Positions 8,094 to 17,397 are shown, numbered from the stretch's first letter. The stretch: 64,000 bases of DNA from Mycobacterium sp. (GCF_002863225.1 NZ_PKEK01000066.1:1-64000), one strand, 5' to 3'. Notes: generated by a model from the letters alone, not told the origin. Numbers and translations: made by a program.

Positions 8094-9410
8094 GTGACTG
8101 AGAAGCCACCGTTTGACGTAGTTGTTATCGGAGCGGGAGCCGGAGGCCTGTTCACCGCTGCCCGACTCGCCCATCGCGGCTACCGCACCTTGGTGGTTGA
8201 GCGTCTCGACAAGATCGGCGGTCGCGCATCGACCGATGATATCGACGGGTTCAAGGTCAACAACGGTGCGATCGTCATTGAGGTGGGCGGCATCACCCAG
8301 CAAACCTGTGAGGAGGTCGGGGCCCCGTTCGATATTCGGGAACCTAGTCCACCGATCCTGTATCGAATCGCCGGTAAGGACGTCGACGTCACCGGCGGGG
8401 GCTGGGGTTTTCTACTCGGCAAGCTGACCCGCCAGGGCGCCAAACTCGTCAAGGGCATCGGCGCGGCGCGGTCAGACTCCGGCCTGCCCGAGGACGAGAT
8501 CACCACCGCCGAGTGGGTGTCCAAATACACCAAAAACGAAGGCGTGCACGGAATCTTCCGCAACATGTGCGCCTCGGTGTTCGCCGTAGGGTCCGAGGAT
8601 CTCCCCGCGCGAGTGTTCCTCACCTACTTCACCCGTAAGAGCGCCTTCAAGCGGTTCGGTTTCCACCCCCAGGGCACGATCGGCCTCTGGCGGGGGCTGG
8701 CTGACGTGGTGACCTCCCACGGCGGCGAGATCTGGTTATCCACCGAGGTCACGAAGATCGTCGTGGACGGCCAAAAGGTCACCGGCGTGCTCGTCGAGCG
8801 GGACGGTGCGCCAACCGAAATCACCGCACCCATCGTGGTCAGCGACATCGGGCCGGCGGCGTGCGTCGCCCTGATCGGGGCGGAGAATGTGCCCGGCGAT
8901 TACCAAGAATCGGTGCAGCGAGGCGATCGCCCGACCGCCATGATCTCGGTGAACTTCGCCAGTCGGGACCGGCTCGTCGATGTACCCGGAATGCTCAGCT
9001 TCGCTCAGTCGCGGCGCCTGGCCTACCTCGCCAACTTCACCGACCTGTGCCCGGAGATGGCGCCGTCCGGCTGGAACCTCTACGTCGGCACCGCTGTGCC
9101 GAAGCCATCGGTCGGCGAGTTCGACGAGACCGCAGAAACCGAGCTGCTCCTGCAGGATTTGCGTGACGCGATCGAGGATTTCGACGAACGCGCCACGATT
9201 CTCAACGTCGCGGTGACTAGGGACGGCTGGCCACCCCAGCGTGCCGTCGCTGGGTTTGACCTGCCGCGTGATACTCCATTCGAGGGTCTGTGGAATGTCG
9301 GAGACGCCGTTAAGGAATACGCCAACGGAGGCACCACCGCCTGCGCTGAAACGGCGCAACTTGTCGTCGAGGAGATCGTTGCCGCCTACGCGCTGACCAC
9401 CAGTCGCTGA
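8094..9410 (+). CDS. NAD(P)/FAD-dependent oxidoreductase (phytoene-desaturase / amine-oxidase-like)
   Basis: A 438-residue flavoprotein. The N-terminal dinucleotide-binding motif VVVIGAGAGGLFTAARLAHRG (GxGxxG at residues 13-18) is followed by the acidic end of the second strand and the DKIGGRAST segment typical of the CrtI/amine-oxidase superfamily. The C-terminal GLWNVGDAVKEYANGGTTAC is the second FAD contact. The GTG start has GAAGGG 8 bp upstream. It is followed after 74 bp by the SRPBCC gene in the same direction. Likely a desaturase or dehydrogenase of a hydrophobic substrate; the substrate is inferred only from the lipid-rich surroundings. Confidence 0.75.
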   Translation: MTEKPPFDVVVIGAGAGGLFTAARLAHRGYRTLVVERLDKIGGRASTDDIDGFKVNNGAIVIEVGGITQQTCEEVGAPFDIREPSPPILYRIAGKDVDVTGGGWGFLLGKLTRQGAKLVKGIGAARSDSGLPEDEITTAEWVSKYTKNEGVHGIFRNMCASVFAVGSEDLPARVFLTYFTRKSAFKRFGFHPQGTIGLWRGLADVVTSHGGEIWLSTEVTKIVVDGQKVTGVLVERDGAPTEITAPIVVSDIGPAACVALIGAENVPGDYQESVQRGDRPTAMISVNFASRDRLVDVPGMLSFAQSRRLAYLANFTDLCPEMAPSGWNLYVGTAVPKPSVGEFDETAETELLLQDLRDAIEDFDERATILNVAVTRDGWPPQRAVAGFDLPRDTPFEGLWNVGDAVKEYANGGTTACAETAQLVVEEIVAAYALTTSR

Positions 9411-9484
9411 CTTCGCACCGCGAGATGTCAAGGTACAAAGCCGAATTCCGTGATTTGTCAAGTTTCTAGGTAGAAGAGTCAACT

Positions 9485-9976
9485 ATGACGCGTTGGTATC
9501 CGCTCGAAGCCGCCGATGCAGAATTTCTCGAGTCCGCCCCGCACATCTTTCGCTACCAGAGGCGGTTTGTCGCACCACCTGAACAGGTTTGGGAATCGCT
9601 CGCCTCCAACGCCTCGATTTCGGCGTGGGGCCCTGCGATCAAAGAGGTCACCTGGACTTCGCCGCGTCCGTTCGGGGTCGGCACCACCCGCGAGGTCGCA
9701 GGCCTCGGAGCGCGCGCGCGTGAACGCTTCTTCCGCTGGAACGAAGGCCACGACTACGCGTTCGCTGTCTACGAGTCGACCGTCCCGCTCTTCAACCGCT
9801 TCGCCGAGGCCTACGCCGTCGAACCGGATGATGGCGGCACCTTGTTCCGTTGGACAGTGTCGAGCGAACCAAAGATCGCCGCACGATTGCCGTTCAAAGC
9901 GCTAGCCCCGGTGTTGCGGATTGTTTTTAGGCGCCTACTCAGCGATGGTCAACGCTTCTTCGCTGCCGGTGCCTGA
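9485..9976 (+). CDS. SRPBCC-family (START-like) protein
   Basis: A 163-residue helix-grip protein. The strand RYQRRFVAPPEQVWESLAS is the family's usual entrance (a polyketide-cyclase/dehydrase-like opening), followed by WGPAIKEVTW, GTTREV and a C-terminal helix FRRLLSDGQRFFAAGA. Such proteins bind hydrophobic ligands in a deep cavity and sometimes catalyse cyclisation or dehydration. Same direction as the flavoprotein upstream (74-bp gap), so a shared transcript is possible. No catalytic role can be proven from sequence. Confidence 0.75.
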   Translation: MTRWYPLEAADAEFLESAPHIFRYQRRFVAPPEQVWESLASNASISAWGPAIKEVTWTSPRPFGVGTTREVAGLGARARERFFRWNEGHDYAFAVYESTVPLFNRFAEAYAVEPDDGGTLFRWTVSSEPKIAARLPFKALAPVLRIVFRRLLSDGQRFFAAGA

Positions 9977-10131
9977 CGGCACATATTCGGTGAGAGCAAA
10001 CGGCCCGAACGACTTTCGATGGCCGTCAATCAATTCCACGATCGCTCAGCGTGAATCGCAGGTCTTCCGGTTGTCACCGCCGCGATCGGCAGCATGACGT
10101 TCAGCGGCTGGAACACCGCGCAGCGCGAAAC

Positions 10132-10548
10132 CTAGAGTGTGAACTGCGACGGTCCGAAGGTTTGGCAGCGCTCATATGGTGGCTTGAAATAATCTGCACA
10201 CCCGCGGCCACGTACGGAGTAGGTCGCCCCGGCTCGATAGGGGTAGTACAACACTGCAGGGCCTGGGATGCCCATCGAAGCGCACTGTCCAGCCGAGCTG
10301 TCGCCGTCGATGGAAATGCAGACCAAAGAGGAACTCGGGTTGGCTTCGGCCGAGCACTTTCCCGGCTGCAGCGTGACCGACACCATGCTCGTGCCTGATA
10401 CCTGCACGACTTTGAGTGGCGATAGTACAAACGAACACTGATCGGTCGCGGGATCGTCTGGCGGCGACGCAATCGCGGCTGTTGTTGAAGCGAGACAAGC
10501 GAACCCAATCGTTACGCTCGTTGCCAAGACCGCGGTCAAACGCATCAT
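10132..10548 (-). CDS. Small secreted protein, family not recognised
   Basis: A 138-residue protein starting at 10548 with GGAG 8 bp upstream. Residues 1-27 form a Sec signal peptide (MMRLTAVLATSVTIGFACLA, then TAAIASPP). The mature part has several cysteines (DQCSFVL, GKCSAEA, LVCISID, GQCASMG, RGCADYF, ERCQTFG), which suggests disulfides in an exported protein. It resembles the many small mycobacterial secreted proteins of unknown role. Convergent with the SRPBCC gene. Its upstream region contains the shared TTGACA/TGTTCGAATA element, but that element points the other way. Confidence 0.65.
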   Translation of the reverse strand: MMRLTAVLATSVTIGFACLASTTAAIASPPDDPATDQCSFVLSPLKVVQVSGTSMVSVTLQPGKCSAEANPSSSLVCISIDGDSSAGQCASMGIPGPAVLYYPYRAGATYSVRGRGCADYFKPPYERCQTFGPSQFTL

Positions 10549-10589
10549 TTTTCGAACTCCACACTCACGGACTGCCAAACCCGGTCGTG

Positions 10590-10655
10590 TGATTGACACC
10601 ACACGATGGGACGGCCATAATTCCGGAGTAGAAGTCGTACACGATGTTCGAATAA
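10590..10655 (+). promoter_or_regulatory. GTGATTGACA plus TGTTCGAATA element, variant copy
   Basis: GTGATTGACA (10590-10599) carries a TTGACA -35 hexamer; CATAAT follows 17 bp later (10617-10622). The block TGTTCGAATA lies at 10646-10655. The same two blocks occur before the phosphotransferase gene (11925-11966) and the membrane-protein gene (17839-17880), but there they are 28 bp apart, measured start of TTGACA to start of TGTTCGAATA; here they are 52 bp apart. The next convincing plus-strand gene is the TetR regulator at 11103. Confidence 0.45.
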
Positions 10656-11102
10656 GCCGTCTGCGTTATGGGGTGCGCGATGGAGCGGATCAACGAATTG
10701 TTTTGTGAGCTTAGCGACGTGCCGACGCGCTGCCGCCCTGCAGGCGTGTCAAACTGCGCGATAAGTCGGGTGTGGCGGCCTGAGACGCGATGGTGACGTG
10801 ATGTCGAGCGGCTACTGGCACGCCATCGAGTCTGCTCGTCCGTTGTTGCTGTGGGACTTGGGGTTACGGTTCCTTCCTACGTTTAATTCGGGACCCGCTA
10901 CCTGCATCGGTCTTGGCGACCAAGCAGACCCCAGGCCATTTCCGTTGGGATGCGCGTGTTGCGACTCACACCGAGTAGGAAGCGTTGCGGTACCATCAGT
11001 ACCGCGCCGGCCCGTAGCGATATCGGCAAACGTTGAGGTCAGGCGGATATATGAGTAGTGCATCAGCTACCTTGCAGACCCACTCCACTTCCGGAGGGCT
11101 GC
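10656..11102. other. Long leader before the TetR gene; no gene seen
   Basis: A plus-strand frame at 10798-11058 has no family resemblance, poor protein character and no ribosome site. I see no other gene or clear structure. It may be the leader of the TetR transcript or the remains of a lost gene. Confidence 0.35.
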
Positions 11103-11789
11103 ATGCCCGTTGACGACAGACAGGTACGCGCCGCGATGTCCATGCCCGCCCGCAGGCCTCGAGTCAGTCGCGCCACCAGGCGCGAGGAAATCGCACGGCG
11201 TCTCTTTGCTGCCGCGGAAGTTCTTTTGGACGGCGGAACCCCCTTCTCAGCCATCAGCGTGGAACAACTCATCACCGGCGCAGAACTCGCTCGCTCCACC
11301 TTTTACGTGTACTTCGAAGACAAGGGTGCGCTAGTCATGGAACTGGCCGACCGAGTCACACGGGAAGTGGGAGAGGCTGCCGCCGCCTGGTACAAGCTCC
11401 AACCGGGCCTGACACGCGAGGAGTTGAAGGCCGCCCTAAACGACGTCGTCCGAGAGTACATCCGCCACCGACACATGCTGGCCGCCGTGGCCGAAACCGC
11501 TGCTTATGATCCGCGTGTGCGCGCTCAATATGGGGAGGTCATGGAGCAGCGCGCCGAGGACATGGCCGCCGGGTTTCGCGAACAGCAGTCTGCCGGCGTC
11601 ATTCGCGCCGATTTAGACATCGCGTCGGTGACCCCATGGCTGGCGTGGATGATCGAACGCGGTCTGTACCACTTAGCCGCCGACAGTGAGGTTCACGTCG
11701 CCGAACGACTAGACGGTCTGACGACGGTCGTCTGGCAAACGCTCTACGCGCATCAAGAGAAGCCGCGGCGCCGTACCCGCTCCGCCTGA
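11103..11789 (+). CDS. TetR-family transcriptional regulator
   Basis: A 228-residue TetR protein. The N-terminal DNA-binding domain reads TRREEIARRLFAAAEVLL then SAISVEQLITGAELARSTFY and VYFEDKGALVMELA, the classic helix-turn-helix and helix 4. A ligand-binding helical domain follows, ending with a basic tail (KPRRRTRSA). Start at 11103 has GGAGG 5 bp upstream; the in-frame 11058 start does not. It precedes the phosphotransferase/P450 cluster in the same direction and is the nearest candidate to bind the TGTTCGAATA boxes found before two units of that cluster. Confidence 0.85.
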   Translation: MPVDDRQVRAAMSMPARRPRVSRATRREEIARRLFAAAEVLLDGGTPFSAISVEQLITGAELARSTFYVYFEDKGALVMELADRVTREVGEAAAAWYKLQPGLTREELKAALNDVVREYIRHRHMLAAVAETAAYDPRVRAQYGEVMEQRAEDMAAGFREQQSAGVIRADLDIASVTPWLAWMIERGLYHLAADSEVHVAERLDGLTTVVWQTLYAHQEKPRRRTRSA

Positions 11790-11924
11790 CCCTTCAGCGC
11801 CTTCCGAACTGCGCCCCGCGATCTCGCGGTCTGCTGTCGGACGCACGGGTTACCCCGCACTGTCGCCGTGCCCATTAGGCGCAACCGCCTCAGAAGTGTC
11901 CGCGCTCACACCGGCTGCCCCGTG

Positions 11925-11966
11925 GTGATTGACAACACAGTTAGAGTCATACATACTGTTCGAATA
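11925..11966 (+). promoter_or_regulatory. Promoter with operator-like palindrome before the phosphotransferase gene
   Basis: TTGACA at 11929-11934 and CATACT at 11952-11957 have an ideal 17-bp spacer. The near-palindrome CTGTTCGAATAG (11956-11967) overlaps the -10 and predicted start, where a repressor would block initiation. The same arrangement with identical spacing is found at 17839-17880. The downstream gene begins at 12077. Confidence 0.6.
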
Positions 11967-12076
11967 GCGTGTCCGGGCATCCTTGGCCGACCTGTTCGTT
12001 TGGGCATTAACGCTCTCGGCCAAGGCTTTTCGTGCGGCGCGCGCCCCAAGCCACACACCCACAGGAGGCAGTTTTC

Positions 12077-13201
12077 ATGGCCCAGGCACACGCCCCGCAG
12101 CAGACCGCCAACGGCCCCGCGTTGCCCTTCGTTCGTACACCTGAGGAGATGTCCGTCGACTGGTTTCGTGCCGTTCTTAACCGGTCGGGCCAGCTTGGCG
12201 AGGCGGATCTCGAGTCGGTGGAGCTCGAACCGGTGGGCGGCGGCGTCATTGCGCGGATGATGCGGGCGACGTTGACCTATAGCGGCCCGACATCCGCGCC
12301 TGCCTCCCTCGTGGTCAAGTATCCGACGGATGATCCGGGCAGCTACGGCCTAGCTCAGGCGATGGGCATGTATGAACTCGAGGCGCGGTTCTATCAAGAC
12401 ATCGCCTCGTTGGTCCCCGACATGGGCTTGGCACGGTGCTATCTGGCCCAACTTGCCGAGGACGCAACGACATTCAACCTCGTGTTGGAAGACCTCAGTG
12501 GGGAGATGAGTGCGGGCGACGTCTTGAAGGCGGCCTCCGATGACGAATGTGCCCGCGCGATCGGCGAACTCGTCGCTTTTCAGGCGCCGTTGTGGAACTC
12601 CAAGGAGGTGGCCGAACTCGAATGGCTGGCCGATCCCCGCCGCACGCTCGGCATCTTCGACGCGTTGCCGGCCGGGCTGGAGACATTTATCGCCCGCTTC
12701 GGTGACCGCCTCGACTCTGCGCACGTCAAGCTGTTCGAGTCGGTCCTGCCCCACGCCGGCACCTGGGTCCGCAGTTGGAAGGCGCCGACGGTGGTACAGC
12801 ACGGTGACTTTCGCAGCGACAACCTGATGTATCCAACCGATCCCGACTCGGACCGGACCGTTGTCGTCGACTTCCAGACCGTTCGACTCGGCCCTCCCGG
12901 CCTTGACTTGGCGTACTTTCTCGGTGCCTCGTTGCCCACCGAACAGCGGCGCGAGGTCGAACGGGACTTGATCGCGGAATACCATCAGCGCCTTGAGAAC
13001 TCAGGGGTGACGGGCTTCGATTTCGATGCGGCCTGGTCCGCCTACCGCGAGGGTGCAATGTACGGGGTCTTTCTTTTCGTGGGCATGGGTGCTCAAGTCG
13101 AGGACTCCGAGCGCGCCGTCTCTGTCATCACCGACCAGATCCGCCGATACGCCGACATGGCGATCGACCTTGAAGCGCCGCGAGCGGCCGGGCTCGCGTG
13201 A
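12077..13201 (+). CDS. APH / ecdysteroid-kinase-like phosphotransferase
   Basis: A 374-residue kinase-fold protein. The catalytic loop VQHGDFRSDNLMY (His242, Asp244, Asn249 approximately) and the metal-binding Asp of VVVDFQTVRLGPPGLDLAY (about residue 265) are both intact. The N-terminal lobe contains ASLVVKYP, with the ATP-contacting Lys, and LEARFYQDIA with the helix-C Glu. In animals this branch phosphorylates hydroxyls of ecdysteroids; in mycobacteria related proteins sit in lipid and steroid-like catabolic clusters. AGGAGG precedes the ATG at 12077. First gene of the plus-strand cluster, behind the 11925 promoter. Confidence 0.75.
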   Translation: MAQAHAPQQTANGPALPFVRTPEEMSVDWFRAVLNRSGQLGEADLESVELEPVGGGVIARMMRATLTYSGPTSAPASLVVKYPTDDPGSYGLAQAMGMYELEARFYQDIASLVPDMGLARCYLAQLAEDATTFNLVLEDLSGEMSAGDVLKAASDDECARAIGELVAFQAPLWNSKEVAELEWLADPRRTLGIFDALPAGLETFIARFGDRLDSAHVKLFESVLPHAGTWVRSWKAPTVVQHGDFRSDNLMYPTDPDSDRTVVVDFQTVRLGPPGLDLAYFLGASLPTEQRREVERDLIAEYHQRLENSGVTGFDFDAAWSAYREGAMYGVFLFVGMGAQVEDSERAVSVITDQIRRYADMAIDLEAPRAAGLA

Positions 13202-13248
13202 CCCTGCGCTGCCAACCGATCACACCAACAACGACCTAGGAGACACCA

Positions 13249-14319
13249 ATGGCCTGGAATGATCAGATCGATCTCGCGGATGAGCAGTTTCATAAGCGTA
13301 GTAGCGATCCGTACTGGAGCGAGAACAGCCTGTTCGGGTTCACCGTGCCGGAGCGCAATCTGTGTGGGTTCATCTATTTTTACTTTCGGCCGAACATGAA
13401 TCTGGTCGTGGCCGGACCGGCGATTTGGGACCACACCGGCGAGGACGTGTACAACTGTCTCTATTACGGCTGGGACCAGCACCTGGCAATGCCCGAGGGT
13501 GCCGAGATGTACAACTTCGAGCTCTCGAATTCGTTGAGCTGCAAGATGATCAAGCCGCAGCAGGAGTATCGCTTGGCCTATGACCGCCACGGTGTGAAGT
13601 TCGACTTGACCTGGACGGCGGTCGCAGAGCCGCACTACATGAAGCTGGCCAAGACTGGCGACGAAGACCCCGGCATCAAGAATTGGGTAGCCAAAGACGG
13701 AGATTTTTCGGTCGGGCATTACGAGCACGCAGGTAGGTTCACCGGCACCGTCGAGATCGAGGGCGAGGTCTTGGAGATCAACTGCGGTGCGCTGCGCGAC
13801 CGCGGTTGGGGGCCACGCCACGCTGACGTCAAGGATCCGCTTCGCGCTGGCTGGCCGTATGTCTTCGCGTCCGCAGATAGCGGGTGGCACCTCTACGACC
13901 CTCAGACGACCCTGTCGTTCGAAGAGGATCCCATCGAAGGCACGACGGAGACGGTGACCACCGGCTTCTACATCCGCGACGGCATCAAGGCGTTGGTGGT
14001 CGAAGGCACCCGTCGCGCCGAGCGCGGGCGCGACGGCCGGGTGCTGACGCAGGTCATCGACTGCGTCGACGAACTCGGCCGGGAATTGCACGCAGTCGGT
14101 CAGACGATGAACTGGCTGAAGTGGCCGATCAACAGCGACATCATCAACTGGTGGTCCTTGGTGAAGTGGGAATACGACGGCCAAGTGGTCTACGGCGAGG
14201 ACCAGGACTTCATGAACTTCAGGCACTACCGCAAGCTATGGACGAAGCTCCTCGCTGACGACCCCGGGCTCTTGCACTGCTTTCCGGACTCACCGGATTA
14301 CCCGCCATATCACAAGTAG
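13249..14319 (+). CDS. DUF7064-type (CrtC/AttH lipocalin-like) protein, copy 1
   Basis: A 356-residue protein with no signal peptide. PERNLCGFIYFYFRPNMNLV and VAGPAIWDHTGEDVYNCLYY match the beta-rich DUF7064/AttH-like pattern related to hydroxyneurosporene synthase (CrtC), a fold made of two lipocalin-like barrels. GALRDRGWGPRHADVKD in the middle is the conserved RxxxWGxR-type motif. Family members are thought to act on or carry isoprenoids and lipids, but activity is unproven here. It starts 47 bp after the phosphotransferase (GGAG before ATG) and is followed by the P450. A near-identical copy lies at 18801. Confidence 0.65.
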   Translation: MAWNDQIDLADEQFHKRSSDPYWSENSLFGFTVPERNLCGFIYFYFRPNMNLVVAGPAIWDHTGEDVYNCLYYGWDQHLAMPEGAEMYNFELSNSLSCKMIKPQQEYRLAYDRHGVKFDLTWTAVAEPHYMKLAKTGDEDPGIKNWVAKDGDFSVGHYEHAGRFTGTVEIEGEVLEINCGALRDRGWGPRHADVKDPLRAGWPYVFASADSGWHLYDPQTTLSFEEDPIEGTTETVTTGFYIRDGIKALVVEGTRRAERGRDGRVLTQVIDCVDELGRELHAVGQTMNWLKWPINSDIINWWSLVKWEYDGQVVYGEDQDFMNFRHYRKLWTKLLADDPGLLHCFPDSPDYPPYHK

Positions 14320-14434
14320 CGCAACGGAATCCGCAGCCCACGAGTTGCCGGCGGGTGTTGCAGCTTCCAGCACTGAATATTCGAAATCAATTGGGGCACA
14401 GAGCAGTAAACAATGCTAGATGGAGGAACTCTCG

Positions 14435-15679
14435 ATGAGTGAGCAGACGCAGGCAGACGCACAGCCTTCGATGATGGACGTTTTTCGGAGCACGTGGGAC
14501 ACCTGCCCGATGTTCGGGCAGCTGCGCGAGCACGCGCCGGTCCTGCACGTGCCCGAGCTCGACGCCTGGGTCATCAGCCGCTACGACGATGTCTTGGCGA
14601 TCGTGAAAGACATGGACCGCTTCGGATGTATGCCTTCCGATTTGGTCGGCGAGGTGCCCGATGAACTGAAAGAGGCGTTGCCGCATGGCTACGCGCCGTG
14701 GCAGCCCGCGCTGGTCAACACCGATCCGCCCGAGCACAACCGGATTAGGAAACTCGCCGCCAAGCCGCTGACACCCGCCGCGGTCAAGGTCCGCGAGGGC
14801 GTCATCCGCGAAGCGGCGAACGCGCTGGTGGATGAATTCGTCGCCGACGGGCGTGCCGACCTGGTCGATAGTTTCGCCACACCGATGCCCGTGCATGTCC
14901 TGATCAAGATTCTCGGGTTGCCCTCCGAAGACCATCAGAAGTTCCGGGACTGGACTCTGGGTATTACCGAATTGTTTGTACCGACGATCTCCGAGGACCG
15001 GCGGTTGGAGCTGGCGCGTGAGCAGGTGCACTTCAACGAGTACCTGCTAGACGCCATCGCACGCCGGCGGGAGTCCCCGGGAGACGACTTGATCAGCGGC
15101 CTGATCCTTGCCCAAGAGCAAAGTGAGAAAAGCCTCACCGACCGCGAGATCCTCGGCGTACTTGGACAACTCGTGATCGCCGGCTTCGAGACCAGCGCCG
15201 GTGGGATCAGCTTCTCGCTCTATAAGCTTTGCGAGGACCGCGACCTTTTGACCCGGGTGCGCGACGATCTGAGCCTGGTACCCAAAGTGGTCGAGGAGTC
15301 GCTGCGGCGCCTCACCCCTGCGCGCGGCATCGTGCGGCGCGCGAAGGAGGATGTCGAGATCCGAGGGCACCAGATCGCGAAGGGCTCCAACATTTTCGCG
15401 TTGGTGCAGTCCGCGAATAACGACGAAGCCGAGTTCAGCTGCCCGGAGCGTTTCAACATCGATCGCGATGCGGCCGAGATGCGCAAGAGCATGCACTTCG
15501 GGCTCGGACCCCACACCTGCATCGGAATCTCGGTTGCGCGTTTGGACATGAAGGTGGCCATCGAAACCGCGATGACCCGACTGCCGAATCTGCGGCTGGT
15601 TCCCGACCAATCGATCCAGGTGCAGGAGGGGATGATTTTCCACCGCCCGGAGCGGCTGGAGTTCGAATGGGACGTATGA
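14435..15679 (+). CDS. Cytochrome P450
   Basis: A 414-residue soluble bacterial P450. Visible are the helix-I motif AGFETSAGG, the ExxR pair EESLRR, the PAR-type K/R loop TPARGI, and the heme signature FGLGPHTCIG with the thiolate Cys near residue 362. Start at 14435 (MSEQTQ) is used because GGAGG lies inside the longer frame from 14420. It is clearly paralogous to the P450 at 32771 (shared VNTDPPxHNRIRKLA and ending LEFEWD). Needs a ferredoxin and reductase; candidates in the window are 54280 and 53004, or FprB at 41057. Substrate unknown. Confidence 0.9.
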   Translation: MSEQTQADAQPSMMDVFRSTWDTCPMFGQLREHAPVLHVPELDAWVISRYDDVLAIVKDMDRFGCMPSDLVGEVPDELKEALPHGYAPWQPALVNTDPPEHNRIRKLAAKPLTPAAVKVREGVIREAANALVDEFVADGRADLVDSFATPMPVHVLIKILGLPSEDHQKFRDWTLGITELFVPTISEDRRLELAREQVHFNEYLLDAIARRRESPGDDLISGLILAQEQSEKSLTDREILGVLGQLVIAGFETSAGGISFSLYKLCEDRDLLTRVRDDLSLVPKVVEESLRRLTPARGIVRRAKEDVEIRGHQIAKGSNIFALVQSANNDEAEFSCPERFNIDRDAAEMRKSMHFGLGPHTCIGISVARLDMKVAIETAMTRLPNLRLVPDQSIQVQEGMIFHRPERLEFEWDV

Positions 15680-15823
15680 CCGAATACTCGCTGGCGCTGC
15701 CAGCGAGCAATGGGCGGGGCCGGCAACGGCGAAGCCGGTCTGTATCCGCGTTCCTCACTGATTGGCATCCGCAACGGCGGCAGGGAAATAACGACAGCAC
15801 GACAACCTTCCGAGGAGGGGATG

Positions 15824-16681
15824 ATGGGTGAGCAGACCGCGCTGCAGGATGCCTGGGAAACCAGTGTGATTACCTGCAGACATCGAATTCCGATACGAAC
15901 GGCTTCCCCGTATTACCTTGCGGTAGGCAACGAGGTCAGCGTTATGCAGGCCGCGATGCGCCGCGGCTTACCGGTTATGCTCAAGGGTCCCACTGGATGT
16001 GGCAAAACGCGGCTGGTCGAACATATCGCCGCCGCCGCCGGCGTGCCCTTGCACACCGTCTCATGCCATTACGATCTGACCGCTTCCGATCTGGTCGGGC
16101 GGTATGTCACTGCCGACGGCTCGACGGAATGGGTGGACGGTCCACTGACGCGCGCCGTCCGCGAGGGCGGAATCTGCTATCTGGATGAAATCGTCGAAGC
16201 GCGTCACGACGCGACCTCGGTCATCCACTCTCTCGCCGACCACCGCCGCGAGCTGGATATCGAGTGCCTCGGCGGCGAACGGATCAAAGCAGCCGATGGA
16301 TTTCTCCTTGTCGTCAGTTACAACTCGGGCTGTCAACGTGTGCTGAAAGATTTGAAATCCTCGACACGGCAACGCATGGTGTCGGTGGAGTTGGACTTTT
16401 TACCGCCAGAAGCCGAGATCCGGTTGGTGTGTCACGAATCTGGCGTAGACCGTTCCACGGCCGCGTCCCTGGTGCGCCTCGGAGCGGCGATCCGGCGGGT
16501 CGACGACGCGGGCCTTCGCGAGGTCGCCTCGACCCGCACACTAGTCACCGCCGCAGCGTTGATGAGCGAGGGGTTGTCGTTTCACGCCGCCGCGACCGCT
16601 GCCATCGCTGGGCCATTGACCGACGACCTCAAACTGCGCAGCAGCCTGACCGCGATGATCGACATTTACGACCCCAGCTGA
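15824..16681 (+). CDS. MoxR-class AAA+ ATPase of the CbbQ/NirQ/NorQ type
   Basis: A 285-residue AAA+ protein. Walker A KGPTGCGKTRLVEH lies near residues 54-62, and Walker B GICYLDEIVEA, the sensor segment LLVVSYNSG and the arginine-bearing SSTRQRMVSV follow in CbbQ/NorQ order. Such proteins work with a von Willebrand-domain partner (CbbO/NorD) to activate or insert metal cofactors in an oxidase, nitric oxide reductase or Rubisco. No VWA partner is visible in the window. Two adjacent ATGs (15821, 15824) follow GAGGAGG; 15824 has better spacing. Next genes are COX III- and IV-like. Confidence 0.8.
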   Translation: MGEQTALQDAWETSVITCRHRIPIRTASPYYLAVGNEVSVMQAAMRRGLPVMLKGPTGCGKTRLVEHIAAAAGVPLHTVSCHYDLTASDLVGRYVTADGSTEWVDGPLTRAVREGGICYLDEIVEARHDATSVIHSLADHRRELDIECLGGERIKAADGFLLVVSYNSGCQRVLKDLKSSTRQRMVSVELDFLPPEAEIRLVCHESGVDRSTAASLVRLGAAIRRVDDAGLREVASTRTLVTAAALMSEGLSFHAAATAAIAGPLTDDLKLRSSLTAMIDIYDPS

Positions 16682-16791
16682 GGGCAGCTTCATCGACACC
16701 TCAGGAAAGCACGTGCCAACATCCGCTCACGGTTTGTATCCAAAGTTAGCCGCTCCGTGGTGAATTCAGTTTCCAGCTGCTCGGTCGAGCC

Positions 16792-17397
16792 GTGACGGCA
16801 GACCAGCGCCACTCCGAACCCGCAAACCCGACCGTCTCGGCGCGCCGCAGAGTCCCAGGCGAGGAAGGGATCTGGGTCTTCGTCCTCTTCGACATGACCA
16901 TCTTCGCGTTGTTCTTTGCAACGTTTATGTACTCGCGCGCCAAAAATCGCCAAACCTTTTCCCACGATCACGCGAGTCTGCATACAGCGTTGGGAACACT
17001 CAATACCGTACTGCTGCTGACCAGCTCGCTGCTCGTCGCTCTCGGTGTCCAACAGTTGAACTCGGGCGTCCACCGAGGTACGCCGCGGCTATTTGGTGCC
17101 GCGTTGGCCTGCGGCCTGGGTTTCGTGATCGTCAAGGCCGCGGAGTGGTCGCAACTATTTGCCGAAGGCAAGTCGGTCAACGGCGGAGAATACTTCTCGT
17201 ACTACTTCATGTTCACCGGCATCCATTTGCTCCACGTACTCATCGGCTGCGTCGTGCTGAGCCGGCTCACGGTCGGCGCGCGCCGCTCAGCCCTCACCAG
17301 CAATCAGACGATGCTGTGCGAGGCCGGCGGAATCTTCTGGCACATGGTCGACCTGCTGTGGGTCGTGCTCTTTGCCCTGTTCTACTTAATGAGGTGA
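16792..17397 (+). CDS. Cytochrome c oxidase subunit III-like protein (NorE-like)
   Basis: A 201-residue integral membrane protein with five hydrophobic segments: GIWVFVLFDMTIFALFFATF, TLNTVLLLTSSLLVALGVQ, LFGAALACGLGFVIVKAAEW, FMFTGIHLLHVLIGCVVLS and GIFWHMVDLLWVVLFALFYL. The GExGxW-like start and the HxxH and HMVDxxW motifs mark the heme-copper oxidase subunit III family. Its short length fits NorE rather than full-length CoxC. GTG start. It follows the NorQ-like gene and overlaps in function with NorF-like 17402. No catalytic subunit I is in the window. Confidence 0.8.
   Translation: MTADQRHSEPANPTVSARRRVPGEEGIWVFVLFDMTIFALFFATFMYSRAKNRQTFSHDHASLHTALGTLNTVLLLTSSLLVALGVQQLNSGVHRGTPRLFGAALACGLGFVIVKAAEWSQLFAEGKSVNGGEYFSYYFMFTGIHLLHVLIGCVVLSRLTVGARRSALTSNQTMLCEAGGIFWHMVDLLWVVLFALFYLMR

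Noticed and set aside
10798-11058. An 86-codon plus-strand frame before the TetR gene
   Set aside because: No ribosome site, no family, poor amino-acid character; treated as leader DNA.
13093-14226. A 377-codon minus-strand frame across the DUF7064 gene
   Set aside because: Antisense shadow of a clearly coding, duplicated gene; the same shadow recurs at 18711-19187 opposite the paralogue.
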